Of a DNA stretch of 64,000 nt, positions 52,050-61,504 are shown piece after piece. Positions within the stretch are counted from its first letter, which is position 1. Each line of letters begins with the position of its first letter. The DNA comes from BOG-994 sp049514215 (lineage in GTDB: Bacteria > Pseudomonadota > Gammaproteobacteria > Burkholderiales > Burkholderiaceae_D). The notes below the pieces were generated by a model. The model worked only from the letters and a program-made list of their open reading frames with translations. It ran no database searches and was not told the origin of the DNA. Made by a program: the position numbers and the translations under genes. The stretch is from the NCBI GenBank assembly GCA_049514215.1, contig JBEKVI010000008.1:1-64000 (forward strand). Reading direction: 5' to 3'.

Positions 52050-52589
52050 TCAGACCTTTTTCAACCAAAAGCCGGCGAGAACGAGCGCGCCGCCCCCGAA
52101 GAAGGACATCCACAGTAAGAAGAATGAACCCAGGAGAAAATAGCCCACCAACATGGCGATGGCGAGCATCACGGCAACCGCGATAAAACGTGATCCGACA
52201 ACAAGACCGCCGACCGCGTAGACCAGAGCAAGCACGAGGCCGTTGATCGCGGCGATCTGTTCGACCGTGGCCGGACCGACGACTGCGAAGAGGGCGATTA
52301 CAAAAAGAAGGATCGTGCAGACGCCAGCTGCAACGCGCCAGTTGGACCGCCCCGTGGTGCGCCGTGCGATCAACAGGCTCGCGACAAAACCCAGCGGCCC
52401 GAGGACGCCCCAAATGAGGTTGACCTGGGCCGGCAGCCAGTATTCCAGTGCGTAGGCCACCGCCCAGATCACGCCCCAGAGGATCACGTGAGGGCTCGCG
52501 CGTTCGTATCCGGCGAGCTGGTGACTGCGCACTTCGGTCTGGGCGATAGCCTGCAGCGCCAGATCGGCTTCGGATTTTGATAGCGCCAT
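52050..52589 (-). CDS. Membrane protein of unknown function, operon with winged-helix regulator
   Basis: A 179-residue protein. Residues 1-30 are polar, then about five hydrophobic segments (VILWGVIWAVAYALEYWL, NLIWGVLGPLGFVASLLIA, AAGVCTILLFVIALFAVVG, ALVYAVGGLVVGSRFIAVAV, LLGSFFLLWMSFFGGGALVL). Function is unknown; it is the first gene of the operon and is translationally close to the winged-helix regulator. Confidence 0.78.
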   Translation of the reverse strand: MALSKSEADLALQAIAQTEVRSHQLAGYERASPHVILWGVIWAVAYALEYWLPAQVNLIWGVLGPLGFVASLLIARRTTGRSNWRVAAGVCTILLFVIALFAVVGPATVEQIAAINGLVLALVYAVGGLVVGSRFIAVAVMLAIAMLVGYFLLGSFFLLWMSFFGGGALVLAGFWLKKV

Positions 52590-52909
52590 AAAGGCTCCGT
52601 AACGATCAGTCGACCGCGACCCGCCGATGACCGGCCGCCGTGACTTGTGGAATATCTATGTAGAGTACTCTATACGGCAGAGTGAAACTTGGCAAGCTCC
52701 TTTTTCGACTTCAAATGCGCTCGGACCATGTGCGAGAGAATCGCGCGCGAGTAGAATGCGACTGGCCCGATCGGACCGGTAGGCGCTCTTGGCGCCACGC
52801 CCCGCGTTGGGCACGGCGCGTGCGGCCTAGGGGCGTGCTTTGAAATATTGGCGCCCGATCCTTGTCCTGGTGATCGCGTAACCCATCTATCTGGTCAAAG
52901 GTCTGGCCC
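52590..52909. other. Divergent promoter region with palindrome
   Basis: About 320 bases between the membrane-protein operon and oligopeptidase B. Contains the palindrome described separately; the rest shows no coding potential. Confidence 0.5.
52661..52672. promoter_or_regulatory. Perfect 12-base palindrome, candidate winged-helix regulator operator
   Basis: TAGAGTACTCTA lies 72 bases before the first gene of the winged-helix operon, in a local AT-rich stretch. Such sites are typical for small winged-helix repressors that autoregulate. Confidence 0.45.
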
Positions 52910-55003
52910 ATGACTCTCACGATTCCATCCCCTTCCGGTGTTGCAGTGGGACCCAAGGCGCGCGAGCGGTCCCACGTCGTCGAGTCTGAACACGGACAGC
53001 GCAGCGATCCCTACTACTGGCTGCGGGATGACTCGCGCTCGGACCCCGAGATGCTTGAGCATTTGAAGGCCGAGAACCGCTGGTATGAGAGCTATGCGTC
53101 CCGCTATCGGCAATTGCGCGACACGCTCTACGCGGAAATCAAGGGGCGCATCAAGGAAGATGATTCGACCGTGCCCTATCGCTCGCACGGCTACCTGTTT
53201 CAGACCCGCTTTAAGGAAGGCTTTGAATATCCTATCTATGTGCGGCATGCCGACCGCCCGGGCGCTGATGAAGAGGTGGTTCTGGATGTCAATAGCTTAG
53301 CCGTCGGTCATGAGTATTACTCGGCTTACCCAAGCGCTTATTCGCCCAACCAGGATCGGGTTGTCTACGCCGAGGACGATAGCGGCCGACGCCAATATCG
53401 GTTGCGCATCAAGGATCTGAAAACCGGAACGCTCTATCCGGAGATGATTTCGGGAACGAATGGGCAGGCAACGTTTGCCAGCGATGGGCAGACCCTGTTT
53501 TATGTCGAAAATCATCCGGAGAGCCTGCGCAGCTTTCGCGTGCGCCGGCACGTCCTCGGAGAGGATCCCGCTTCCGATGCCATCGTCTTCGAGGAGAACG
53601 ACGAGAGCTACTACACCTCCATCGGTAAGACCGGTTCGGAGAAGTACATCGTCATTCATCTCTCCAGTACCGTGTCCGACGAGGAGCATGTGCTTCGCGC
53701 CGACGATGCTTCGGGGCGTTTCGTGTGCCTTGCGCCGCGCCGGCGCGAGTTCTTGTACGACTCGGACCACATCGGCGGGCGCTGGGTGATTCGCACCGAT
53801 TGGGATGCGCCGAACTTCCGGCTGATGCAGGCTGACGAGGGGCGTCTGGGCGATCGCCATCAGTGGCGGGATCTTTTGGTGCACGATCCCAAAGTCTTTA
53901 TCGCTTCCTTTGCACTCTTTCACGACTATCTCGTTGTCGATGAGCGCAGCGAAGGACTGCGGCGTTTGCGCATCCAGGCCTGGAAGGAGGGGATCCTCAG
54001 CGGAGAGCCCCGCTACGTGAAGTCCGATGAGCCCGCCTACACCATGGCGCTGGGAGTCAATCCGGAGCAGGACAGCACGATCTTGCGCTACAACTATAGT
54101 TCGCTGACGACACCGCGAACGACCTTCGATCTGGATATGCGGACTGGCGAGCGCGTCTTGCGCAAGCAGCAGCCGGTCCTGGGTGGGTTTGATGCGTCCC
54201 ACTACCGCACCGAGCGAGTCTGGGTGACCGCACGTGATGCGGTCAAGGTGCCCGTATCGCTCGTCTATCACGTCGATACGCGTAAAGACGGCAAGGCGCC
54301 TTTGCTTCTGTATGGTTACGGATCCTACGGTCTGTCGATGGATCCCAACTTCGATTCGCCCGTCATCTCGCTTCTCGATCGGGGGTTCGTCTACGCCATC
54401 GCCCACATCCGGGGAGGCGAAGAGATGGGTCGAGCCTGGTACGAAGACGGCAAGAGGCTCAAGAAACAGAACACGTTCCTCGACTTCATCGATGCGACCG
54501 AGGCGCTCGTGAGTCTGGGTTACGCCGCACGCGACAAAGTGTTCGCGCAAGGGGGCAGCGCAGGAGGGCTCCTCGTGGGAGCCGTGGCGAACGCCCGTCC
54601 CGATCTCTATCGCGGCATCTTAGCCGACGTGCCTTTTGTCGATGTGGTCACGACCATGCTCGACGAGAGCATTCCCTTGACGACCAACGAGTTCGACGAG
54701 TGGGGCAATCCCAAGAACGCGGCCGACTACGAGTACATGCTGAGCTACTCGCCTTACGATAACGTTCGCGCCCAAAACTATCCGGCCATGATGATTACGA
54801 CCGGATTGCACGACTCACAGGTGCAATATTTCGAGCCCGCGAAGTGGGTCGCCAAACTCAGGGCGCTAAAGACCGACCATCAGCCGCTGGTCTTTAAGAT
54901 CAACATGGAGGCCGGCCACGGTGGCAAGTCGGGCCGTTTTCGGGCCCTCGAGGAGACGGCCGAACAGTTCGCCTTCATGATCGATCTGATCGCAAAGGCC
55001 TAG
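52910..55003 (+). CDS. ptrB: Oligopeptidase B (S9A prolyl oligopeptidase family)
   Basis: A 697-residue cytoplasmic serine peptidase. The N-terminal beta-propeller begins DPYYWLRDDSRSDPE. The catalytic domain has Ser550 in QGGSAGGLLVG, Asp in LHDSQVQYFEP, and His in EAGHGGKSGR. The acidic NTFLDFIDATEAL and the ADVPFVDVVTTMLDE segments are typical of the OpdB branch, which cleaves after Arg/Lys in short peptides. Starts with ATG at 52910. It is not linked to the winged-helix operon, which runs the other way. Confidence 0.95.
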   Translation: MTLTIPSPSGVAVGPKARERSHVVESEHGQRSDPYYWLRDDSRSDPEMLEHLKAENRWYESYASRYRQLRDTLYAEIKGRIKEDDSTVPYRSHGYLFQTRFKEGFEYPIYVRHADRPGADEEVVLDVNSLAVGHEYYSAYPSAYSPNQDRVVYAEDDSGRRQYRLRIKDLKTGTLYPEMISGTNGQATFASDGQTLFYVENHPESLRSFRVRRHVLGEDPASDAIVFEENDESYYTSIGKTGSEKYIVIHLSSTVSDEEHVLRADDASGRFVCLAPRRREFLYDSDHIGGRWVIRTDWDAPNFRLMQADEGRLGDRHQWRDLLVHDPKVFIASFALFHDYLVVDERSEGLRRLRIQAWKEGILSGEPRYVKSDEPAYTMALGVNPEQDSTILRYNYSSLTTPRTTFDLDMRTGERVLRKQQPVLGGFDASHYRTERVWVTARDAVKVPVSLVYHVDTRKDGKAPLLLYGYGSYGLSMDPNFDSPVISLLDRGFVYAIAHIRGGEEMGRAWYEDGKRLKKQNTFLDFIDATEALVSLGYAARDKVFAQGGSAGGLLVGAVANARPDLYRGILADVPFVDVVTTMLDESIPLTTNEFDEWGNPKNAADYEYMLSYSPYDNVRAQNYPAMMITTGLHDSQVQYFEPAKWVAKLRALKTDHQPLVFKINMEAGHGGKSGRFRALEETAEQFAFMIDLIAKA

Positions 55004-55224
55004 ATCCAAAGAGGGTCAGGGCGGTATTCGCCCGTCTTTTCCTCGGCTGTGCCTCGATGCGAGCGCCCCCGTGGCGGTCATGACCGCAATCGATCCCCTG
55101 GCACGAGGACGTGCCCAAAGAGCTCCGCGCGCGAGGTAACATGATGCAGGGCAGCGCAACCGATTCGGCGGCCGCTTCCCCGGCCACTGGCTCGCGGTTT
55201 GCCTGCGTCTAGGAGATGAGATCC

Positions 55225-55887
55225 ATGGAGAAAAGCGCACCGTCCTGGACGGTCTATGGGGCCGAGGCGTCGGGCTCGATTCCCATCGAGGCGGCCTTGA
55301 CCTTGCTCGGTCTGCCCTATGCTGTCGTCGATGCCGTCACCTGGGCCGACGATGCGGCAAGGGAGCGGGTCGCCCCATTTAATCCCCTACGTCAAGTGCC
55401 CACCGTGGTCCTGCCCGGGGGCGAAGTCTTCACCGAGAGTGCCGCGATCCTGATCGATCTTGCCGACCGGTATCCGCAGGCGCGCCTGGGTCCACCGGCC
55501 GATCACCCGTCTCGTCGCCAATTCCTGCGGTGGATGCTCTTTATCTCCTCGGAGATCTATTCCCTGTACTGGATCCTGCCCGACGTGCGGCGCATCGGCG
55601 TCTCGCCGGATGCGAAACCGGACGTGCTGAAGGCGGTTTATGCCCGCATTCTTTCCTGCTGGCACAACCTGGATGAGCAGATCGCGCCGGCCCAGTTCAT
55701 CCTGGGAGCCGATCTCTCGGTCCTGGATCTGTACGCCGCCGTGGTCTCCCGCTTCGGGCCCGGGCGCAGGCACGTCGATGCGGCCGCCCCAAAACTCGCG
55801 CAGGTCCTGCGCCGGGTCGACGCCTTGCCCGCTCTCGCAGGCTTCTGGGCGAATCGCTATCCGTTCGAGGAGGGCTGGCAAGGGTGA
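55225..55887 (+). CDS. Glutathione S-transferase-like protein
   Basis: A 220-residue GST from the ATG at 55225, which has AGGAG nine bases upstream; a start three codons earlier would leave no room for the ribosome site. N-terminal thioredoxin fold with SGSIPIEAALTLLGLPYA and PTVVLPGGEVFTESAAILIDLAD; C-terminal domain with FILGADLSVLDLYAAVV. The usual catalytic Ser/Cys is in GSIP. It overlaps the next gene by a few bases and is thus the first gene of a peptide-transporter operon, an uncommon neighbour. Confidence 0.85.
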   Translation: MEKSAPSWTVYGAEASGSIPIEAALTLLGLPYAVVDAVTWADDAARERVAPFNPLRQVPTVVLPGGEVFTESAAILIDLADRYPQARLGPPADHPSRRQFLRWMLFISSEIYSLYWILPDVRRIGVSPDAKPDVLKAVYARILSCWHNLDEQIAPAQFILGADLSVLDLYAAVVSRFGPGRRHVDAAAPKLAQVLRRVDALPALAGFWANRYPFEEGWQG

Positions 55888-55889
55888 AC

Positions 55890-56987
55890 ATGCACCCTGA
55901 CGCCGCATCGTCTTTCGCCAACGACCCCAAGGCCCTCCTGTCCAGCTCAAGCCGCGCTGAGGCTGCGATGCTCTTCGAGGTGGAAAAACTGCAGGTCGGG
56001 TTCGCGACCGAGTCGGGATTCGGCAATGTCGTCGAGGATCTCAGTTTCATTCTTCGTGCCGGTGAGACGCTCGCACTGGTGGGAGAGTCGGGCTGTGGGA
56101 AAAGTGTGACGGCGCTCTCCATGATGGGGCTCCTCGATCGGAAACGCAGCCGGGTTACGGCCGAGCGCTTTGTCTTCGAGAGGCAAAATCTCCTGGAGCT
56201 GAGGCCCCGTGGCTGGCGCGCACTGCGGGGCAATCGCATCGCGATGATCTTTCAGGAACCCACGAAGTCCCTCAATCCCGCGCACACCGTAGGGCAGCAG
56301 ATCGAAGAAGCCCTGCTCGCGCACCGACCGCTCGCGCGCGGTCAGGCGCGACGCCGCGCCCGCGAGCTGCTTGCCAAGGTGCAGATCCCCGACCCCGATC
56401 AAAGAATGAAGGAATACCCCCATCGTCTTTCCGGAGGCACGCGCCAGCGCGTCATGATCGCAATCGCGCTGGCGTGCGATCCGGCTGTCCTCATCGCCGA
56501 TGAGCCCACGACCGCCTTGGACGTCACGGTCCAGGCCCAGATTCTGGAGCTCCTCGATACGCTACGGCGCGAGGCCAATATGGCGCTCCTCCTTGTCACC
56601 CACGATCTCGGTGTCGTCGCAGAGCGCGCGGACCGGGTCGCGGTGATGTACGCCGGCCGCATTGTCGAAACCGCGCCCACGCCGGTGCTATTTGAGCGTC
56701 CCGAGCATCCCTATACGGTGGGGCTTTTAGCGTCGATTCCCGATCTGAGCGAGCGCCGGCGGCGCCTCTCGACGATTCCTGGGCAGGTACCGGCTCCGCA
56801 GGACCGGGGTCACGGGTGCGATTTCGCCGAGCGTTGCCCCTTTCGGATCGCCGACTGTGTGGCCCGCGTGCCGCCCTTTGCCGAGGTGGGCAACGCGCAT
56901 TGGTCGGCCTGCATCCGCGCTCCGCTCGATGCGGCGTCTCTTGGATTGGGCCCGCCCGGCGGCTCGGCTGACTTGGGGCGCGCATGA
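55890..56987 (+). CDS. Peptide ABC transporter ATP-binding protein, DppD/OppD-like
   Basis: A protein of about 365 residues started at the ATG at 55890 with AAGGG upstream (a GTG at 55884 is also possible). Walker A VGESGCGKSVTA, signature LSGGTRQRVMIA (Gly-Gly-Thr variant of LSGGQ), Walker B AVLIADEPTTALDVT, H-loop VTHDLG. The C-terminal region has the Cys-rich GCDFAERCPFRIADC motif of the OppD/DppD family, which may hold a [4Fe-4S]-like or zinc-bound element. It energises uptake of peptides or nickel-type ligands; its partner DppF starts in the overlap at 56984. Confidence 0.93.
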   Translation: MHPDAASSFANDPKALLSSSSRAEAAMLFEVEKLQVGFATESGFGNVVEDLSFILRAGETLALVGESGCGKSVTALSMMGLLDRKRSRVTAERFVFERQNLLELRPRGWRALRGNRIAMIFQEPTKSLNPAHTVGQQIEEALLAHRPLARGQARRRARELLAKVQIPDPDQRMKEYPHRLSGGTRQRVMIAIALACDPAVLIADEPTTALDVTVQAQILELLDTLRREANMALLLVTHDLGVVAERADRVAVMYAGRIVETAPTPVLFERPEHPYTVGLLASIPDLSERRRRLSTIPGQVPAPQDRGHGCDFAERCPFRIADCVARVPPFAEVGNAHWSACIRAPLDAASLGLGPPGGSADLGRA

Positions 56988-58099
56988 CGCCCGTCTCGAG
57001 CGCGGGCCCGTCGCTCCTGAGCGCCCAGGGGATTGCGAAGCATTATGCAATACGCCGGCCCGGACGTGATCGCCAAGCCGTCGTGCGCGCAGTCGATGGC
57101 GTCGATCTTGCGATCTCTCCAGGCGAGACTCTGGCTCTGGTGGGAGAGTCGGGCTCAGGGAAGTCCACACTAGGGCGCGTCCTGCTCTATCTGGAAAAAC
57201 CTACAGTCGGGGATGTCGTATTCGAAGGGACGACGCTTCGGCATCTGAATGCCCGTGCCCTGCGGCGCCAGCGGCGCCGCATGCAGATGGTATTTCAGGA
57301 CCCTTACGGATCGCTCAATCCCCAATTCTCCGTGGGCGACACGCTGGCCGAGCCGCTCGCCTTGCATGGCTTGCATGCCGGCGATCGCGTTGCACGCGTG
57401 GCGCAACTTCTGGAACTCGTCGGTCTTTCGCCCGCGCTCGCCAGGCGTCATCCACACGAGTTCTCAGGGGGGCAGAGGCAAAGGATCGCGATCGCAAGAG
57501 CACTCGCGGTTGAACCCCGCCTGATCGTGTGTGACGAGCCCGTATCGGCGCTGGACGTATCGATTCAAGCACAGGTGCTCAATCTCCTCGAGGACCTCCA
57601 GGAGCGTTTCGCAATGGCGTATCTCTTCATCGCCCACGACCTCGCGGTCGTCAAGCATATCGCCGATCGCGTCGCCGTGATGTACCTCGGCCGGATTGTC
57701 GAGGAGGCGCCGACCGATATGCTCTTTTCGGCTCCGCGGCATCCTTACACCCAGGCGCTTCTGGCCTCGATTCCGCTGGCACGCGTGGGCCAAGCCCGGG
57801 CGAGCGCGTCCTTGTCGGGCGATCCGCCGAGCCCCCTTCAGCTTCCGAGCGGGTGCCGTTTTCATCCGCGCTGTGCGCATGCGCGTGCGGTATGTCGCAG
57901 CGAAGATCCGCTTCTAAACCGGGAGGGCGGACACGCCAGCGCATGTCATCTCTGGAAGGAGATAGCTGTGCCTTCACCCCTCGCCTTGCCCAGTGCATCG
58001 GCCCATCTGCAAGTCCTCTCGGGTGCTTTTTCGCTAGCGCAGACATCCAGCACCCTCCACCCGCCACCTTCGTCTTCTCCCATGGAGCCTCGCCGGTGA
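56984..58099 (+). CDS. Peptide ABC transporter ATP-binding protein, DppF/OppF-like
   Basis: A 371-residue ATPase starting at the ATGA overlap with the previous gene. Walker A VGESGSGKSTLGR, signature FSGGQRQRIAIARAL, Walker B LIVCDEPVSALDVS, H-loop IAHDLA, and the C-terminal GCRFHPRCAHARAVC motif of the family. The last about 40 residues are a proline/serine-rich extension without similarity. Its stop overlaps the start of the binding protein gene (GTGA). Confidence 0.93.
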   Translation: MTPVSSAGPSLLSAQGIAKHYAIRRPGRDRQAVVRAVDGVDLAISPGETLALVGESGSGKSTLGRVLLYLEKPTVGDVVFEGTTLRHLNARALRRQRRRMQMVFQDPYGSLNPQFSVGDTLAEPLALHGLHAGDRVARVAQLLELVGLSPALARRHPHEFSGGQRQRIAIARALAVEPRLIVCDEPVSALDVSIQAQVLNLLEDLQERFAMAYLFIAHDLAVVKHIADRVAVMYLGRIVEEAPTDMLFSAPRHPYTQALLASIPLARVGQARASASLSGDPPSPLQLPSGCRFHPRCAHARAVCRSEDPLLNREGGHASACHLWKEIAVPSPLALPSASAHLQVLSGAFSLAQTSSTLHPPPSSSPMEPRR

Positions 58100-59628
58100 T
58101 CCTAACGTCTGCCTTCCTCCTCAAGCGCCTTGCGACCGTTACGTTTTTCATTTTGACCGGGGTGTGCACTCTGACCTCGGCCCAGACTTTGCGCATCGGT
58201 CTGCCCGAGGATCCCGATCTGCTGGACCCGACGCTTGCGCGCAGCTACGTCGGGCGCATCGTGTTCGCATCGATGTGCGACAAGCTTTTCGATGTCGATG
58301 AGAAGGCGAATATTGTGCCGCAACTGGCTACCGAGTTCACCTGGTCCAATGACAACAAGGCTCTCACCCTAAAGCTCCGGCCGGGCGTGACATTCCAGGA
58401 TGGCGAAAAATTCGACGCGGACGCGGTCAAGTTCAACCTCGAGCGCCACAAGAACATGCCAGGCTCGAACCGGCGCGGCGAGGTGGCGCCCATCGAGGCG
58501 ATCGATGTCGTCGATCCCCTGACGATTCGCATCAGGCTCTCGCAACCCTACGTGCCGCTGCTGGCCACGCTCTCCGATCGCGCCGGGATGATGGTCTCGC
58601 CCAGGGCTGCCCGAGCAGCGGGCGAGAAATTCGCCTTGAATCCCGTCTGTGCCGGGCCCTTTAAGTTCTCCCAGCGCATCGCCCAAGATCGCATCATCTT
58701 GGACCGTTACGACGGCTACTGGAACCGAGCGGCCATTCACTTCGAGCATGTGGTCTTTCTTCCCATCGTCGATCCGACCGTGCGTCTGGCGAATTTGAAG
58801 TCGGGTCAACTCGATTTCGTCGAGCAAGTTGCTCCCACCGACTTCGCAGGCTTGAAGTCGGATGCACGGATCAAGACGGCGCGCATCGTCGGGTTGAACT
58901 ACCAGGGGCTCACGATCAACGTGGGCAAAAGCGAGCAGAGCCAGGCCAATCCGTTGGGTCGCGATGCGCGCGTGCGCGAAGCACTGGAACTTTCCCTGGA
59001 CCGCTCGGGAATCGTGGCCGCCGTCCATGACGGCGAGGCCGTGGCGGGCAACCAGTGGGTCTCTCCCAACAATCCTTACTACGCGAAGTCGCTGCCGGTG
59101 CCCGCCCCGAACCTGGAGCGGGCCAAGGCGCTCCTGAAGGAAGCAAAAGTCGAGCACCCGAGCTTCTCCCTCATGACGCCGACCAACGCCGAGAGCCGAA
59201 AGCTTGCCGAGGTGGTTCAGGCGATGGCCAAGGACGCCGGATTCGACGTCAAGATCCAATCGGTGGAATTTGCGACTTCGCTCAACCAGGCCGACCAGGG
59301 TGCGTTCGAGGCCTACCTGCTTGCCTGGAGCGGCAGGGTCGATCCGGACGGCAATCTCTACAGCTTCGTCGGCTGCAAGCAACCTTTGAATTATTCAGGC
59401 TATTGCGATGCCGAAGTCGACACCTGGCTCAATGACGCGCGGGCCCAAAGCGGCATTGGAGAGCGGGCCAAGATCTACGATCGCATCGCCCACAAGCTGC
59501 TGACGGCGCGTCCTACCATCTACCTCTACCACAGCAACATCCTTTGGGCCTATTCGGCCAAACTCACGGGCGTCAGACTCGTCCCCGACGGGCTCATCCG
59601 TCCCCAGGGCCTGCAGTTCAATCCGTAG
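58096..59628 (+). CDS. Peptide ABC transporter substrate-binding protein (DppA/OppA, SBP_bac_5)
   Basis: A 510-residue periplasmic binding protein when started at the GTG at 58096 in the GTGA overlap with the previous gene; the longer reading is unsupported. An N-terminal signal (LATVTFFILTGVCTLTSAQT) precedes the family-5 binding fold: RIGLPEDPDLLDPTLARSYV, LKLRPGVTFQDGEKFDADAVKFNLERH, and DRSGIVAAVHDGEAVAGNQW. It would capture peptides or other ligands in the periplasm for the DppBC-like permease encoded downstream. Confidence 0.92.
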   Translation: MILTSAFLLKRLATVTFFILTGVCTLTSAQTLRIGLPEDPDLLDPTLARSYVGRIVFASMCDKLFDVDEKANIVPQLATEFTWSNDNKALTLKLRPGVTFQDGEKFDADAVKFNLERHKNMPGSNRRGEVAPIEAIDVVDPLTIRIRLSQPYVPLLATLSDRAGMMVSPRAARAAGEKFALNPVCAGPFKFSQRIAQDRIILDRYDGYWNRAAIHFEHVVFLPIVDPTVRLANLKSGQLDFVEQVAPTDFAGLKSDARIKTARIVGLNYQGLTINVGKSEQSQANPLGRDARVREALELSLDRSGIVAAVHDGEAVAGNQWVSPNNPYYAKSLPVPAPNLERAKALLKEAKVEHPSFSLMTPTNAESRKLAEVVQAMAKDAGFDVKIQSVEFATSLNQADQGAFEAYLLAWSGRVDPDGNLYSFVGCKQPLNYSGYCDAEVDTWLNDARAQSGIGERAKIYDRIAHKLLTARPTIYLYHSNILWAYSAKLTGVRLVPDGLIRPQGLQFNP

Positions 59629-59660
59629 CACAGCCCAACCGCCAGCCGACCGGACCGATC

Positions 59661-60602
59661 GTGCCTCTTGCTGCTCTACGCCGGCTTGCCAGTGCGCTAC
59701 TGACGCTCGTTTTCGTCTCCATCCTGGTGTTCGGCCTGCAGCAACTGATTCCCGGTGATCCCGCGCGCGCGCTTGCCGGGGAAGATCAGGACCCGAACGT
59801 GATCGCGTTCCTGCACAAGAAGATGCACCTCGACGAGCCGGTCCCCGTCCGCTACGCCTATTGGCTCGGCGCTGTGTTGCACGGCGACCTCGGTGATTCA
59901 GTGCGTAATCAGGAGTCGGTTTCGCACCTGATTACGCAAAAGCTCCCGGTGACGATCGAACTGGCCGGGCTCGCGATGCTCGTGGCGGTCGTGATCGGCA
60001 TCCCCAGTGGCATTCTTGCCGCGGTCGCCGAAGGCACTGCGCTCGACACGATTCTGAGCACAGTGGCGCTTTGGGGGCTGTCGATTCCCAATTTCTGGCT
60101 CGGGATCCTGATGATTCTTTTTTTCTCGGTGCAGTTGGGCTGGTTGCCGGCCTCGGGATACGTTAGTCCCTTCGAGGATCTGCACGCGAATCTGCTCTCG
60201 ATGGTCATGCCGGCCTTCGTGCTGGGCAACGCCATTGCGGCGGTTTTGATGCGCCACACGCGCAGCGCCCTTCTCGGGGCGCTCGAAGAGGACTATGTCC
60301 GCACGGCGCGCGCGAAGGGCTTAGGCGAATTCACGGTGGTGATCCGGCATGCCTGGCGCAATGCGCTGGCCCCGGTCATTACCTTGGGGGCGCTGGAGCT
60401 GGGCGCGCTGCTTTCGGGCGCCGTTCTCACCGAGCAGGTCTTTACCATCCCCGGTTTTGGCAAACTTGTCGTGGACGCCGTGTTCAACCGCGACTACATC
60501 GTGGTGCAGGCCGTCGTCCTCGTCACCGCGAGCGCCTACATCACTCTGAATCTTTTGGCTGACTGGGCTTACGTGCTCATCAACCCGAGGCTTCGCGCGT
60601 GA
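59661..60602 (+). CDS. Peptide ABC transporter permease, DppB-like
   Basis: A 313-residue inner membrane permease from the GTG at 59661. Six hydrophobic segments; starts LRRLASALLTLVFVSILVFGLQQLIPGDPAR, as in DppB/OppB, and carries the EAA loop motif VRTARAKGLGEFTVVIRHAWRNALAPVIT. It lies 32 bases after the binding protein gene and overlaps the next gene by four bases. Confidence 0.92.
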   Translation: MPLAALRRLASALLTLVFVSILVFGLQQLIPGDPARALAGEDQDPNVIAFLHKKMHLDEPVPVRYAYWLGAVLHGDLGDSVRNQESVSHLITQKLPVTIELAGLAMLVAVVIGIPSGILAAVAEGTALDTILSTVALWGLSIPNFWLGILMILFFSVQLGWLPASGYVSPFEDLHANLLSMVMPAFVLGNAIAAVLMRHTRSALLGALEEDYVRTARAKGLGEFTVVIRHAWRNALAPVITLGALELGALLSGAVLTEQVFTIPGFGKLVVDAVFNRDYIVVQAVVLVTASAYITLNLLADWAYVLINPRLRA

Positions 60603-61504
60603 ACGCCAACACGCCGCTTTCGGCGACGCCAGACTCGCCCAAAAGCGCAGGCTTGCCCGCTCCCCGGGGGGGACGCGCGGCTCGCGCGCTCAGAAGGCTT
60701 GCGCGTCGCACGAGCACGCTCTTTGCGATTGCCATCATCCTCGGTTTCGTGATCATGGCCATCGCCGCTTCGCATCTGACCCGCTATGATCCGCTTTTGA
60801 CCAATTGGGGCGCGATTCGAAAGCCACCCAGCGCGGTCCATTGGCTGGGTACGGATGAACTGGGACGTGATCTTCTTGCGCGCGTCATCTTCGGAAGCCG
60901 CGCCTCGCTTCTTGCCGGGCTCGTTTCGGTTTCGATCTCGCTCTTGATCGGGGTGCCCATCGGGCTGGTTGCCGGGTACGCTGGCGGCATGGTCGATGCG
61001 TTGATCAGCCGTGTGACCGATGCGTTTCTGGCCTGTCCCTTCCTCATCCTCGCCATCGCTCTCTCGGCCATCCTCGGCCCGAGCCTGACGAATGCCATGA
61101 TTGCGATCGGTATCGCCGCCGCTCCGATCTTCGTGCGGCTCACGCGCGGGCAGGTCCTGAATCTGAAGGTCGAGGATTATGTCCTTGCCGCGCGTGCCGT
61201 GGGCAATCCGCCGTGGCGGATCGCGTGGCGTCATATCCTGCCCAACGCGCTTCCGGCATTGACCGTGCAAGCCACACTCGCCATCGCCGCAGCGGTGATC
61301 GCCGAGGCGAGCCTGTCATTTCTGGGCTTGGGTCAGCAGCCTCCACAGGCCAGTTGGGGGAGCATGCTCAACACGGCGAAGAACTATCTCGATAACGCAC
61401 CTTGGATGTCGGTGTCCCCGGGAGCGGCGATCTTTCTTTTGGTGCTTTCGCTCAATCTTCTGGGCGATGGGCTGCGCGATGCGATCGATCCGAGGCGCGC
61501 CTAG
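60599..61504 (+). CDS. Peptide ABC transporter permease, DppC-like
   Basis: A 301-residue permease starting at the GTG of a GTGA overlap. Features: HWLGTDELGRDLLARVIFGSRASLLAG at the N-terminal part, the EAA loop VLAARAVGNPPWRIAWRHILPNALPAL, and FLGLGQQPPQASWGSMLNTA near the C-terminus. It completes the D-F-A-B-C operon. The convergent MarR gene overlaps its last four bases. Confidence 0.93.
   Translation: MNANTPLSATPDSPKSAGLPAPRGGRAARALRRLARRTSTLFAIAIILGFVIMAIAASHLTRYDPLLTNWGAIRKPPSAVHWLGTDELGRDLLARVIFGSRASLLAGLVSVSISLLIGVPIGLVAGYAGGMVDALISRVTDAFLACPFLILAIALSAILGPSLTNAMIAIGIAAAPIFVRLTRGQVLNLKVEDYVLAARAVGNPPWRIAWRHILPNALPALTVQATLAIAAAVIAEASLSFLGLGQQPPQASWGSMLNTAKNYLDNAPWMSVSPGAAIFLLVLSLNLLGDGLRDAIDPRRA

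Noticed and set aside
53297..54550. 417-residue open frame on the minus strand
   Set aside because: Antisense to oligopeptidase B, which is a clear family match with an intact catalytic triad.
58369..59382. 337-residue open frame on the minus strand
   Set aside because: Antisense to the peptide-binding protein gene; content is without similarity.
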